Source: a virus. From it: DNA of 64,000 nucleotides. The DNA is taken from IMG/VR virus record IMGVR_UViG_3300044530_000622, positions 51,178 to 115,177 of that record; one strand, written 5' to 3'. Positions 41,614 through 51,700 of the stretch are shown piece after piece. Position numbers and translations under genes: made by a program. Below the pieces are notes generated by a model. That model made no database searches and was not told the origin of the DNA. It was given only the letters and a program-made list of their open reading frames with translations. The stretch's first letter is position 1, and each line of letters begins with the position of its first letter.

Positions 41614-42561
41614 ATGACAAACAGAGAATTGTTAAAAGAAGCTATTGCTGATGCAAAAGCTGTAAAGGAAGTCGCTATCACTAATGCAAAAGCTGCATTA
41701 GAAGAGGCTTTCACACCACATTTGAAATCGATGTTCGAAAAGAAAATGATGGACATGGAAGAAGACGAAATCATCACTGAATCTTTAGACACCACCGACG
41801 CTGAAATTGAAGAGCTTTTAAAAGAGCTTGAAGAAGGCGAAGATCTTATCAATGACGCTGACACTGCTTCAACTGCTCATGATCACATGAAAGAAGAAGA
41901 AGAAAGCGAAAAAGAAGAAGGTAAAGAAGATGAAGACGATGTTGAAATCGATCTTGAAGAAATGACTGAAGAAGACTTAAAGAAATTTATTGAATCTGTG
42001 GTAGATGAAATGATCGAAGCTGGTGAATTAGAGGCTGGTCACGAAGGAATGGAAGATGAAGCTGGTGCTGAAGTAGAGGAGCCTGAAGAGGGCGCTGAAA
42101 AAGAAGTATCTGATGAAGAAGAAATTGCTGAAGTGTCTCACGAAGAAGATCCAATGAAAGAAGCTAAAAAAGACCATCAAGAGAAGGAAACTGAAAAGAT
42201 GAAAGCTATGGAGTCTGAATTAACTGAAGCTATCGAAACTATTAACACATTGAAGTCAGAATTACACGAAATTAACTTGTTGAATTCTAAACTTCTTTAC
42301 ACCAACAAAATTTTCAAGGCTAAAAACCTTACTGAATCACAAAAAGTTAAAGTATTAACTGCTTTTGACAAAGCTGAGACAGTAAAAGAAGTTAAGTTGG
42401 TATTCGAAACTCTACAAGAAGGCTTAGAAAGAGTCGCTAAGAAAGAGTTGGTAAGAGAAAGCAAAGGATTTGCTTCTAAATCAATCGGTACTTCACCAAA
42501 ACAGCCTGTGGTAGAAGTTAATCCGACATTCGAAAGAATGAAAAAACTTGCAGGCTTATAA
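41614..42561 (+). CDS. 22: Prohead scaffold protein gp22
   Basis: A strongly acidic, helical protein of 315 residues (T4 gp22 is 269). It starts with TNRELLKEAIADAKAVKEVA and has long Glu/Asp runs (EEESEKEEGKEDEDDVEIDL, about residues 92-111), then a coiled coil (about 195-235, MESELTEAIETINTLKSEL) and ends NPTFERMKKLAGL. gp22 forms the inner core on which the capsid assembles and is degraded by gp21. Position directly before the major capsid gene confirms the call. The C-terminal motif recurs at the N-terminus of the protein at 4612. Confidence 0.85.
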   Translation: MTNRELLKEAIADAKAVKEVAITNAKAALEEAFTPHLKSMFEKKMMDMEEDEIITESLDTTDAEIEELLKELEEGEDLINDADTASTAHDHMKEEEESEKEEGKEDEDDVEIDLEEMTEEDLKKFIESVVDEMIEAGELEAGHEGMEDEAGAEVEEPEEGAEKEVSDEEEIAEVSHEEDPMKEAKKDHQEKETEKMKAMESELTEAIETINTLKSELHEINLLNSKLLYTNKIFKAKNLTESQKVKVLTAFDKAETVKEVKLVFETLQEGLERVAKKELVRESKGFASKSIGTSPKQPVVEVNPTFERMKKLAGL

Positions 42562-42591
42562 AAAATAAAAAAAATACTATACATTAATACA

Positions 42592-44238
42592 ATGTCTAAC
42601 GTACAATCATTACTCGAATCTGCTAACCCCTGGCAGAGTTTGCAATCTGACGCTGCCAGATTGTCAAAAAAGTGGGGAGCTACAGGTCTTTTAGAAGGCT
42701 TTAGCCACGAAACTGAAAAAAATAACATGTCAATGATCCTTGAGAATCAAGCCAAGCAATTGGTTATTGAGCAATCTCAAACTGGAACAGGTGCTAGCTT
42801 CACAGCCGGTACTGGTGAACAGTGGGCTGGAATCGCTTTACCTTTAGTGCGTAAGGTGTTCGGTCAGATCGCTGCTAAAGAATTTGTTTCAGTTCAACCT
42901 ATGAACTTACCTTCAGGTCTAGTATTCTTCTTGGATTTCCAATACGGAACTAACAAGAATCCTTTTACCTCTGGCGACTCTACGTATGGTGCATCTTCTG
43001 CTAACTTCGGTAACACCTCAACTGGTGGTTTATACGGAGCTGGTCGTTTCACCTACTCTACTAACCAATTCTCTGCTTCTGGAGTTGCTGTAGTACAAGC
43101 TACTACTTTCTCTACTGCATCTTTCGCAGATGTTAACTTTAACTCAGATTTCTCAGCTTCAGCTGCTGCTGGTCAGATTAAGAAATTAACTGTTGCTACT
43201 TCATCAATCTCTGCTGATATCGATATCTTAGGTGTAAGAGGCTTTCTTATCACTTCTGGTTCTATCACATCTGCTAGAAACTTAAATGAATTTACTTACT
43301 TCTCTTCTCCTAACGTAGTATTCTTCGTAACTGCTTCAACTGCTGAAATTCCAACTTCAAGTAGCTTTGTAGTTGAGTACAACAAGTTAACTAAAGACAA
43401 TGCAAGAGGTGATTTCGAAGCTGGTGCTTCTTATGCAGTTCCTAACTCTGAGTCTCCTACTGAAATCGTTATTCCACAGATCAACGTTCAAATGAGATCT
43501 GAAGCCATCGTTGCTAAAACTAAGAAGTTGAAAGCACAGTGGACTCCTGAATTCGCTCAAGATTTGAACGCTTACCATTCTTTGGATGCTGAAGCTGAAT
43601 TGACTGCTGTAATGTCTGAGTACATTTCTTTGGAAATTGACTTGGAAATCTTGGATATGTTGATCGAATCAGCTGCTGCTGGTACTGAGTACTGGTCTGC
43701 TGTTTCTAACGAATTCATCAACGCTTCTAACACTGCCTTCACTGGCTTGTCAGTAGCTGCAGGTGGATACTACAACACTCAAGGTCAGTGGTTCCAAACT
43801 TTGGGAACTAAGATGCAGAAATTGTCTAACATCATTCACCAAAGAACTTTGCGTGGTGGTGCTAACTTCTGCGTTGTATCTCCAACAGTTGCTACTATCT
43901 TGGAAAGTATCCCAGGCTTTGCTTCTACTTCAAACGGTGACGTTTCTGTAGCTAGCTACGCTTTCGGTGTACAGAAGATGGGTCAAATCAACAACAGATA
44001 TACCATCTACAAGAACCCTTACATGAAGGAAAACACAATCTTGATGGGCTTCAAAGGTAGCCAATTCTTGGAAACTGGTGCAGTATTTGCTCCTTACATT
44101 CCATTAATCATGACTCCTTTGGTGTACGATCCTGATACCTTCGTACCAAGAAAAGGTTTATTGACTAGATATGCTAAGAAAATGGTTCGTCCTGAATTCT
44201 ACGGTAAGATCTACGTTAGTGGTTTGAACACTTTGTAA
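42592..44238 (+). CDS. 23: Major capsid protein gp23
   Basis: The 548-residue protein (T4 gp23 is 521) has the gp23 blocks QIAAKEFVSVQPMNLPSGLV (residues about 93-112), KLKAQWTPEFAQDLNAYHSL (about 305-324), LEILDMLIESA and VYDPDTFVPRKGLLTRYAKK (about 508-527). The first 60 residues form the propeptide; VIE at 58-60, just before QSQTGTG, is the best gp21 cleavage site by comparison with T4 (LTE before Ala66). Its codons are more C/G-rich at third positions than neighbours, as expected for a very highly expressed gene. A terminator follows. Confidence 0.95.
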   Translation: MSNVQSLLESANPWQSLQSDAARLSKKWGATGLLEGFSHETEKNNMSMILENQAKQLVIEQSQTGTGASFTAGTGEQWAGIALPLVRKVFGQIAAKEFVSVQPMNLPSGLVFFLDFQYGTNKNPFTSGDSTYGASSANFGNTSTGGLYGAGRFTYSTNQFSASGVAVVQATTFSTASFADVNFNSDFSASAAAGQIKKLTVATSSISADIDILGVRGFLITSGSITSARNLNEFTYFSSPNVVFFVTASTAEIPTSSSFVVEYNKLTKDNARGDFEAGASYAVPNSESPTEIVIPQINVQMRSEAIVAKTKKLKAQWTPEFAQDLNAYHSLDAEAELTAVMSEYISLEIDLEILDMLIESAAAGTEYWSAVSNEFINASNTAFTGLSVAAGGYYNTQGQWFQTLGTKMQKLSNIIHQRTLRGGANFCVVSPTVATILESIPGFASTSNGDVSVASYAFGVQKMGQINNRYTIYKNPYMKENTILMGFKGSQFLETGAVFAPYIPLIMTPLVYDPDTFVPRKGLLTRYAKKMVRPEFYGKIYVSGLNTL

Positions 44239-44265
44239 CCTAACCCCTTTTTAACTTAAGAAAGA

Positions 44266-44292
44266 GCCTGGAGAAATCCAGGCTTTTTTTTT
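44266..44292 (+). terminator. Rho-independent terminator
   Basis: GCCTGG-AGAAAT-CCAGGC with nine T, ending the capsid transcript. Confidence 0.9.
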
Positions 44293-44298
44293 ACTTTC

Positions 44299-44306
44299 TA
44301 TTTATA
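44299..44306 (+). promoter_or_regulatory. Late promoter-like TATTTATA
   Basis: Exact TATTTATA, 13 bases before ATG 44320 and right after the capsid terminator. Confidence 0.55.
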
Positions 44307-44319
44307 AGTAAATACATTT

Positions 44320-45009
44320 ATGTCAAGCGATCCACACACCGCGGAGGTTTTTAAAGAGAAGAGAAGACCTAAAACTCCAATTAAATTTGGAATTAATTTA
44401 AACGAAGAACAGAAGAAAGGAAAAGCACAGATACTACTTAACGACGTTACAGCTATTCAAGGTAAAGCCGGTTCAGGAAAAACCTTATTAGCAGTTCAGG
44501 TAGCTTTAGATATGCTTTTCAACAAAGACGTTGAAAAGATCATTATTGCCCGACCTTACGTAACTGCCGGAGAAGATATTGGACACCTACCGGGAAACGT
44601 AGATGAGAAGCTATCGTACCTTACCTCTCCTATTTATAATATAATGTATGAACTTGTTGGAAAAGAAAAGACAGACAAATTAATAACCGAAGGGGTTGTC
44701 ACAGTGTCTCCCTTTGGCTTTCTAAGAGGTAATACATTCACTAACTGCTTTGTTCTAATTGATGAGGCACAGAATGCCACAATGAGACAGACTGAATTAA
44801 TGATAGGACGATTAGGAATTAATTCTAAGATGGTATTCTGCGGGGATATGTCCCAATGTGACCTTAGAGATAAGAAAGATTCCGGTTTTGATTTCTTTAT
44901 GAAGTTAGAATTGCAGGTTCCTGCTGTTAAAGTTGTACATTTAAAACAGAATCATAGACACGCAGTCGTTGATCCAATCTTAGACGTCTTTACAGCATAC
45001 AGGAATTAA
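44320..45009 (+). CDS. phoH: PhoH-like ATPase (229 aa)
   Basis: Walker A GKAGSGKT (residues 48-55) and Walker B FVLIDEAQNATMRQTE (144-159), with FCGDMSQCDLRDKKDSGFDF (about 173-192) and LKQNHRH (about 211-217), define the PhoH family of RNA-helicase-like P-loop ATPases. PhoH is widespread in large phages of aquatic bacteria; proposed roles are RNA processing or response to phosphate stress, neither shown here. It follows the capsid unit and overlaps the first fibre gene by one base, so it is expressed late with the fibres. Confidence 0.9.
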   Translation: MSSDPHTAEVFKEKRRPKTPIKFGINLNEEQKKGKAQILLNDVTAIQGKAGSGKTLLAVQVALDMLFNKDVEKIIIARPYVTAGEDIGHLPGNVDEKLSYLTSPIYNIMYELVGKEKTDKLITEGVVTVSPFGFLRGNTFTNCFVLIDEAQNATMRQTELMIGRLGINSKMVFCGDMSQCDLRDKKDSGFDFFMKLELQVPAVKVVHLKQNHRHAVVDPILDVFTAYRN

Positions 45010-46892
45010 TGCCACAAATCAGACCCATAGGAGTATCAGGTAGTATACCTTCAGTCAATCAGTTGGCTTTAGGGGATATTGCTATAAACACCTATGACGG
45101 TAAGGCATACATAAAAAAAGCAATAGGTAACAATCAGACTATCCTTGAGCTAGGAACGGGAGGATCATCAGTATCTGCTTCTTTTGCAAGTACAGCCTCA
45201 TACGCATTCTTTGCTGTAACTGCTTCTTTTGCTCAAAACTTTAACCCAGCAGCTACTGCTTCTTATGCATTATTTGCAATAAGTTCTTCTTATGCAAGCT
45301 CTAGTCTCAGTGCATCCTATGCTCTAAGCTCTTCTCATAGCAATACTACAGGTTTTGCCATCAGTTCTTCCTATGCTTTAAGCTCATCTTATAGTTTATT
45401 TGCAGAATCTAGCACTAGCTCTTCCTATGCCTTAAGCTCTTCTTATAGTAGTAATGCAGGATCTAGTATAAGTTCTTCTTACGCCATAAGTGCCTCTTAT
45501 GCAGCTACAGCTTCTTCAGTAGGAATATTAAACCAAAACGTAGTAATTAACGGTAATTTAAATGTTACCGGTACTGCTTCATTTACATATGTAACATCTT
45601 CAATAGTTCAAGTTGGAGCTAGTGTTATTACGTTGAATACAGATTTTCCTGCTGTAAGGTTTGGCGGTATAACCGTAATAGATTCAGGATCCTTCGGTAA
45701 TAGTTCAACAGGATCTATATTTTGGGATTCTTTAAATAATAAATGGATTTATTCAAATCCTTCCGGATCAAATTATGACGGAGGAATGTTTATTTCCGGT
45801 CCAAGAAATACATCTGGATTAGGTAACGAACAAGGAACTACTTTAAATGCTATATTAAAAGGACAGGGTGGAGATCACTTAACCTCCTCTGGAATGTTCG
45901 AAGATTCTGCAGGTAATATAGGGGTAGGATTAACAGGGTCTTCTTTAGCAAAATTACAAGTAGCAGGTAATGTTTACGCTACTTCATTTACAGGTTCTTT
46001 TTTTGGAACTGCATCAAATGCTGAAAGTTCTTCTTATGCTGTAACAGCATCTTATGCGGTATCCTCTTCTTTTGCAAGCACTGCAGCTACTGCATCTTAT
46101 GTTTTAAATGCAGTTTCGGCTAGTTATTCTACAAATGCATTAAGTGCATCTTACGCCGATACGGCAGTCTCTGCATCTTATGCAATTTCTTCTAGTGTAG
46201 TTTTTATTAGCAACCAATCAACAACCAACGTTGATTATCCGTTAATCTTTAAAGGAGATTCAGCTGCATTAGATAGCTACAGAACCTTAGCAGCAGATAC
46301 CGGAGGACCTTATTACAATCCATTAAGAAACACTTTAGGATCAGTATCAGGATTAATTATTTCTGCTAGTTCTTTTTCAGGACCATTAACAGGTTCTCTA
46401 CTAGGAACAGCTTCATATGCTGATAACGCTAAGGTATTTCCTTTTACAGGTTCAGCAATAATCTCCGGATCTTTAACAGTTGAAGGAAACGTTAGTGTAA
46501 CTAGTGCAACTTCAGTTGATTTTAATACAAGTGTCTTAAACATTAATGCACCGTTACTACAAGTTCCTTCTTTTGGATTACCTTATTCTCCTTCAGCAAA
46601 CGTACGGGTAGTAATGTACGATGCAGTCAGTAACGCTTTATTTGTTACTGCTTCTGCTCCATCATCTCCTATAATTACAAATTTTATAGCGACAGGATCA
46701 ATATCTGCTTCTGTTCAGATAGGTCCTGGGGCAGCCGTACCGTACTTCTTTTTAGTACAGTCCGGATCAGTAGAAATGTTAAAAATTAATGCCGAAAGAG
46801 TAGTAGTATTAGAAGCAAGAATAGACATCCCAACCCCAGTAACCGGTGGACTTTACTACTCCGCCTCAGGTGACTTTTTCTTTGGTATGTAA
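45009..46892 (+). CDS. Tail fibre protein with ASYA repeats (627 aa)
   Basis: Two tracts (residues about 58-175 and 335-398) consist of imperfect short repeats around S-A-S-Y-A and S-S-S-Y-A (SASFASTASYAFFAV, SSSYALSSSYSLFAE, TAVSASYAISSS). Such repeats are common in fibres of Bacteroidota phages and probably form a trimeric helical or beta rod. The N-terminus PQIRPIGVSGSIPSVNQLAL resembles tail-attachment ends. The C-terminal 200 residues are globular. It likely joins the tail and carries host-recognition parts together with the next three genes. Confidence 0.75.
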   Translation: MPQIRPIGVSGSIPSVNQLALGDIAINTYDGKAYIKKAIGNNQTILELGTGGSSVSASFASTASYAFFAVTASFAQNFNPAATASYALFAISSSYASSSLSASYALSSSHSNTTGFAISSSYALSSSYSLFAESSTSSSYALSSSYSSNAGSSISSSYAISASYAATASSVGILNQNVVINGNLNVTGTASFTYVTSSIVQVGASVITLNTDFPAVRFGGITVIDSGSFGNSSTGSIFWDSLNNKWIYSNPSGSNYDGGMFISGPRNTSGLGNEQGTTLNAILKGQGGDHLTSSGMFEDSAGNIGVGLTGSSLAKLQVAGNVYATSFTGSFFGTASNAESSSYAVTASYAVSSSFASTAATASYVLNAVSASYSTNALSASYADTAVSASYAISSSVVFISNQSTTNVDYPLIFKGDSAALDSYRTLAADTGGPYYNPLRNTLGSVSGLIISASSFSGPLTGSLLGTASYADNAKVFPFTGSAIISGSLTVEGNVSVTSATSVDFNTSVLNINAPLLQVPSFGLPYSPSANVRVVMYDAVSNALFVTASAPSSPIITNFIATGSISASVQIGPGAAVPYFFLVQSGSVEMLKINAERVVVLEARIDIPTPVTGGLYYSASGDFFFGM

Positions 46893-46893
46893 C

Positions 46894-46901
46894 TATTTAT
46901 A
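46894..46901 (+). promoter_or_regulatory. Late promoter-like TATTTATA
   Basis: Exact TATTTATA, 13 bases before ATG 46915. Confidence 0.55.
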
Positions 46902-46914
46902 AATAATATAAACT

Positions 46915-48186
46915 ATGGCAAGTTGGAAAAAAGTAGTAGTCTCCGGTAGTAGTGCAGCACTTGCTGCTTTACAGGTAGACAACCTGACATCAGGGCAGGT
47001 CGTAATCGGCGGTGGATCCGCTGGAAACTTATCAACTACTGCAATCAACGGTACTGGTAATATCTTAGCGACCACTGGTGCATCCGGTGTATCAATATCA
47101 GGTTCTTTCTCAGGATCGTTCTTCGGTAACGGTGCAGGGTTAACCGGAGTAACCGCAACTGCAATATTCCCAGTAACGCAGCTAACTCCAATCGCTCCAA
47201 CAACGCAGGTTTTTGTAAACGATGGTTCAAATAAGTTCGCTACAGTCTCTCAGTTTACCTCTGCATCTTTTGCAGGGATTTCCGGTGATATTTTAGTTAG
47301 TTCTTTAGGTGTAGCAACGATCCAACCTAACTCTGTTGCAATCAGCACTGATGTTTCCGGATTAGGAACAGGTGTTGCTTCCTCTTTAGCTCTCAATGCA
47401 TCTACTGCCGGTGGTATAGTTACATTTAACGGCGCATTAGGAACACCATCCTCAGGTACTCTAACTAACGCAACTGGTCTACCAATTTCAACCGGTGTAT
47501 CTGGACTAGGTACAGGTGTTGCAACTGCATTAGCGTTTAATGCTGGTTCTGCTGGATCAATATTAATTAATGGCGGAGTATTAGGTACTCCTTCTAGTGG
47601 TACTTTAACTAACGCTACTGGATTACCAATCTCAACTGGTGTGTCCGGCCTAGGAACAGGTATTGCTACCTTTTTAACAACTCCATCATCTGCTAACTTA
47701 GCAGCAGCAGTAACCGATGAAACAGGAACTGGTGCATTAGTATTTGCAGGATCACCAACATTCACAGGTACTGCAAACTTCGGTAGTTTAAGCACTACAG
47801 GAAACGCAGTTATCGGAGGTGACTTAACGGTTGCTGGTACTGCTTCATTTACCAATGTTGATAACTTAACAGTAAGGGATAAGTTTATTCTCATCAACTC
47901 AGGGTCAACAACCTTAGCAGATTCAGGATGGGTTACTCAATATAATGCCGCCGGATCAGGTTCTGCCTTCTACTTAGAAGCTAGTTCAACAGGTACTTAC
48001 GGTCGTTTTGCAATGGCATACGATGTCATCGGAACGGCTACCGCCTTAACTGCCGACGAGTACGTAGTATCTGCTAAAACAGCAGCCGGTGCTCCTGCAG
48101 CAAATCCAACATGGGGTGGAGCTACTAATGGTTTTGGCAACGTATACGTAAACTCGTCAAACGGGGATATTTATATGTACAGTTAA
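46915..48186 (+). CDS. Tail fibre protein with GTPSSGTLTNATGLP repeats (423 aa)
   Basis: The N-terminus MASWKKVVVSGSSAAL matches the start of the giant fibre at 48721 (MPNWRKLIVSGSDASL), so both probably dock to the same site. Residues about 145-250 hold three imperfect copies of a repeat, two of them reading LGTPSSGTLTNATGLPISTG plus VSGLGTGVA; this repeat is frequent in fibres of T4-like phages of aquatic bacteria. The C-terminus (NPTWGGATNGFGNVYVNSSN) is the typical end of such fibres. The region between is beta-rich (LTVAGTASFTNVDNLTVRDK). Confidence 0.78.
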   Translation: MASWKKVVVSGSSAALAALQVDNLTSGQVVIGGGSAGNLSTTAINGTGNILATTGASGVSISGSFSGSFFGNGAGLTGVTATAIFPVTQLTPIAPTTQVFVNDGSNKFATVSQFTSASFAGISGDILVSSLGVATIQPNSVAISTDVSGLGTGVASSLALNASTAGGIVTFNGALGTPSSGTLTNATGLPISTGVSGLGTGVATALAFNAGSAGSILINGGVLGTPSSGTLTNATGLPISTGVSGLGTGIATFLTTPSSANLAAAVTDETGTGALVFAGSPTFTGTANFGSLSTTGNAVIGGDLTVAGTASFTNVDNLTVRDKFILINSGSTTLADSGWVTQYNAAGSGSAFYLEASSTGTYGRFAMAYDVIGTATALTADEYVVSAKTAAGAPAANPTWGGATNGFGNVYVNSSNGDIYMYS

Positions 48187-48195
48187 TAAAAGTTT

Positions 48196-48408
48196 ATGGC
48201 ACTAAAAGCAGACAATCTAGTCGTTGGTTCTGAACAAATCAGTCAACCACAACCCCTATCTCCTGTTACTCAGGATCATTCACTCACAAGAGAAGAACTT
48301 CAGTTCCTACTTTCTATGATCAAACAGTCTACTTTTCAAGGAGAAGCAATTGAAATGTTATATAAGCTTGTAATAAAGCTTCAAAACCATTATATTATTA
48401 GTAAATAA
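48196..48408 (+). CDS. Small fibre-associated protein (70 aa)
   Basis: A short protein with a Pro/Gln-rich first third (QISQPQPLSPVTQ) and a helical remainder (SLTREELQFLLSMIKQSTFQ). It is wedged between two fibre genes, 9 bases after one and 2 bases before the next small gene. Fibre chaperones occupy such places in T4 (gp57A, gp38), so a chaperone or adaptor role is possible. No family is recognised. Confidence 0.6.
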   Translation: MALKADNLVVGSEQISQPQPLSPVTQDHSLTREELQFLLSMIKQSTFQGEAIEMLYKLVIKLQNHYIISK

Positions 48409-48410
48409 TT

Positions 48411-48638
48411 ATGAATTACGAAATTGGACTTTCTCCGGAAGAAATCGCTATTATGAGACAATCTCTAGATATTATTCAGATATCTGGAAAGAGTGCAAGA
48501 GTGATTGCAGGATTACAGGATAAACTTGATGAAGCTATAATGAACATTCAATTCACTATAGAAGCTGAAGAAGCTAAAAAACAAGAGGAGCTTCAAAAAC
48601 TTGTTGAGAAGAATACGACAAGTAAGTTGAAATCTTAA
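48411..48638 (+). CDS. Small helical protein in fibre operon (75 aa)
   Basis: A helical protein (LSPEEIAIMRQSLDIIQISG) with a coiled-coil second half rich in Glu, Ala and Lys (FTIEAEEAKKQEELQKLVEK). It is 2 bases downstream of the preceding small gene, and the two are likely co-translated. A trimerisation chaperone for the huge fibre that follows is an attractive but unproven guess. Confidence 0.6.
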   Translation: MNYEIGLSPEEIAIMRQSLDIIQISGKSARVIAGLQDKLDEAIMNIQFTIEAEEAKKQEELQKLVEKNTTSKLKS

Positions 48639-48639
48639 A

Positions 48640-48647
48640 TATTTATA
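48640..48647 (+). promoter_or_regulatory. Late promoter-like TATTTATA with 73-nt leader
   Basis: Exact TATTTATA. The giant fibre ATG at 48721 follows 73 bases later and has a real Shine-Dalgarno (AAAAGGAG at about 48705-48712), unusual in this genome. Confidence 0.55.
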
Positions 48648-48656
48648 ACAAACCTA

Positions 48657-48701
48657 ATGTTGGCCCGCAAGGGAAGTAGGCAGCAACGTCGCTGTTTCTA
48701 A
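48657..48701 (+). CDS. Possible 14-residue leader peptide before the giant fibre
   Basis: ATG 48657, 9 bases after the late box, encodes MLARKGSRQQRRCF before TAA. Six of 14 residues are basic. It may be a translated leader for the fibre mRNA or chance. Confidence 0.25.
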   Translation: MLARKGSRQQRRCF

Positions 48702-48720
48702 CCGCAAAAGGAGTATATAT

Positions 48721-51700
48721 ATGCCAAATTGGAGAAAACTGATTGTATCGGGGTCTGATGCCTCATTGAATTCACTTAATGTTACTCAAAATGTAACAGC
48801 ACAATCATTTACAGGCTCTTTATTCGGTACAGCCTCGTTTGCCATTTCTGCTTCTTATGCACTAACTGCTTCATTTGTATCAGGATCAGTAAACATTACC
48901 AACAATACAGATAATTTCCTTTTAACAGCAACTGGTACTCCGGCTATTAACGGTGAAGCAAATGCTACCTTTAACGGTTCGACTTTAGCAATTACCGGTA
49001 ATACTACATCTACTTTAGATTCAACATTTAATAGTGTTAGTGTTGGATTAGGAGGAGGAAGTGTTTCTAGTAACACTGCAATAGGTTTTTGTGTATTAAG
49101 AAATAACACAACAGGAACTGGAAATACAGGTATTGGAAACCAAGCTCTTTTTTCAAATACAACAGGAGCAAATAACACAGCTTTAGGTCAAAATGCTTTA
49201 TTATTTAATACAACAGGAGTAAACAACACAGCTGTAGGTCTTAATAGTTTATTATGTAATACAGTAGGAACAAACAACACATCTATAGGTCTTAATAGTT
49301 TAATATGTAACACAATTGGAGGAGGTAATACTTCTGTAGGTTTTGGGGCTATGTCTCAAAACACAATAGGTTACAGTAATACAGCTATTGGTTCTAGTGC
49401 ATTGCAGAATAATACAACAGGTACAAATAACGTATCTATAGGTGTATCTGCTCTTTGCTCTAATATAACTGGTAGAAGTAATGTAGCAGTTGGACAACAA
49501 TCACTCCAACAAAATACAACAGGTATTTGTAACACAGCTTTAGGAGCATTATCACTTCGAAATAATACTACAGGTGCATTTAATACAGCATTAGGTCGGG
49601 CAGCACTTTATGCTAATACAGGCGGTAATAACAACACCGCACTTGGTTATAATGCACTTGTTCAAAATACAGCATCAAATAACGTAGCTGTTGGTAAAGA
49701 AACATTACCTAACAATACTACAGGAACTTTAAATACCGCTGTTGGTACTCAAGCACTTTTTTCTAATAGCGCCGGTAATAATAATACAGCGCTAGGATAT
49801 CAATCATTACTTTGTAACACAGCATCAAACAATACAGCAGTCGGCTTCTGTGCATTAAGAAGTAATACCACAGGAACAAATAACGTAGCGGTAGGTGTAA
49901 TTACACTACGCAACAACACAATAGGTACTAGAAATACAGCTGTAGGTAGAACAGCATTATACGCTAATACAACCGGTGGTTCAAACGTAGCATTAGGTTA
50001 TTACGCAGCTTATAGTAGTACAGGGGCCTCTAGTAATGTTGCTGTTGGTGATAGCGCTTTACGTGCTAACACAGCATCAAACAACACAGCAGTCGGCTTC
50101 TGTGCATTAAGAAGTAATACAACAGGAGATGTAAACACAGCAGTAGGTAGAAGTGCGCTTGTTTCTAATACAGTTGGTAGAAGAAATAATGCATTTGGAT
50201 TTTGTGCTTTAGCATTAAATGTAACTGGGTGTTATAGTACTGCAATTGGAGACTATGCCTTAAGGAATAGCACAGCAGGCTCAAACGTAGCAATAGGTAT
50301 TAATGCTTTAGGAGGTACTACAACAGGTGTAAATAATACGGCCGTTGGTTTTAATACTTTATTTTCTAATACAGTAGGTGCTTCTAATACTGCTCTAGGT
50401 CACCAATCTTTAACTTCTAATACAACAGGTAATAGTAATACAGCAGTTGGTGTTCAATCATTATTATCTAACACAGCTTCAAACAATACAGCAGTAGGTT
50501 TCTATAGTTTAAGAAGTAATACAACCGGTCTTAGAAATGTAGCGATTGGTACTGAATCTTTAAGATTTAATACAATAGGTTCAAATAATGTATCAGTAGG
50601 GATGGATTCTGGTTTTTACAATACCACAGGTAATTGTAATACAGCAGTATGAGACCAATCATTAACTAACAATACAGTCGGTAGTAATAATGTTGCTATT
50701 GGTAAATTAGCTTTATTTTGCAATACAGCATCAAATAATACAGCCGTAGGATTTTGTTCATTAAGAAGTAATACAGTAGGATACTATAATGCAGCTTTAG
50801 GATCATCAGCTTTACAAAACAACACTACAGGAAAAAGAAATACTGCTGTTGGCGCTTTATCATTACAGTGTAACACTGTAGGTTTTTGTAATACTGCATT
50901 AGGAACTCTTTCTTTAAGAAATAACACCACAGGAACATACAATACAGCATTAGGAGCTAGTAGTTTAGCTTTAAATACTATAGGTAGTGGTAATACTGCA
51001 GTAGGTGCTAATGCTTTGTTAGCTAATACCACAGGAGGTTCAAATACAGCAGTTGGTTCAGGTGCACTTTCTAGCAACACAATAGGACAATATAATACTG
51101 CTTTAGGTGGAGGAGCATTATCAAGCAATACAACCGGTAATAATAACATAGGAGTTGGTATATTATCTCAATTAAGAACAACAACAGGTACTTTTAACTT
51201 ATCTATTGGTAACTGTGCTTTATATTGTATAACAACAGCCTCACAAAACATTGCTATAGGTAATAGTGCTTTACGTGTAAGTACTGCCTCTGAAAACATG
51301 GCAGTAGGTCATGGTGCTCTTAATGTTAATACAACAGGTACTAATAACATTGCTGTAGGAAATAGTGCTTTAAGAAATAATACTGTAGGTTCCAATAATA
51401 CCGCTTTAGGTAGATCTACTTTATATAATAATACTCTAGGTAGTCAAAATACAGCTGTAGGTAGGGTATCATTAAGAAATAATACTACTGGTAATTATAA
51501 TACTGCTGTTGGTGATGGTAGTTTATATAGTAACACTATAGGTAAAAGTAATACAGCAGTTGGATTTTATACACTTCTTTCTAACACAGCCTCTAATAAC
51601 ACAGCAGTAGGTTTCTGTGCATTAAGAAATAATACAGCAGGATGCAGAAACGTAGCTCTAGGTTATAAAGCACTAAGATGTAACACAACCGGTAATCAAA

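Noticed and set aside
47250-47897. 215-codon minus-strand frame in the 46915 fibre gene
   Set aside because: Pro/Val repeat composition mirrors the GTPSSGTLTNATGLP repeat on the + strand; no promoter or start context.
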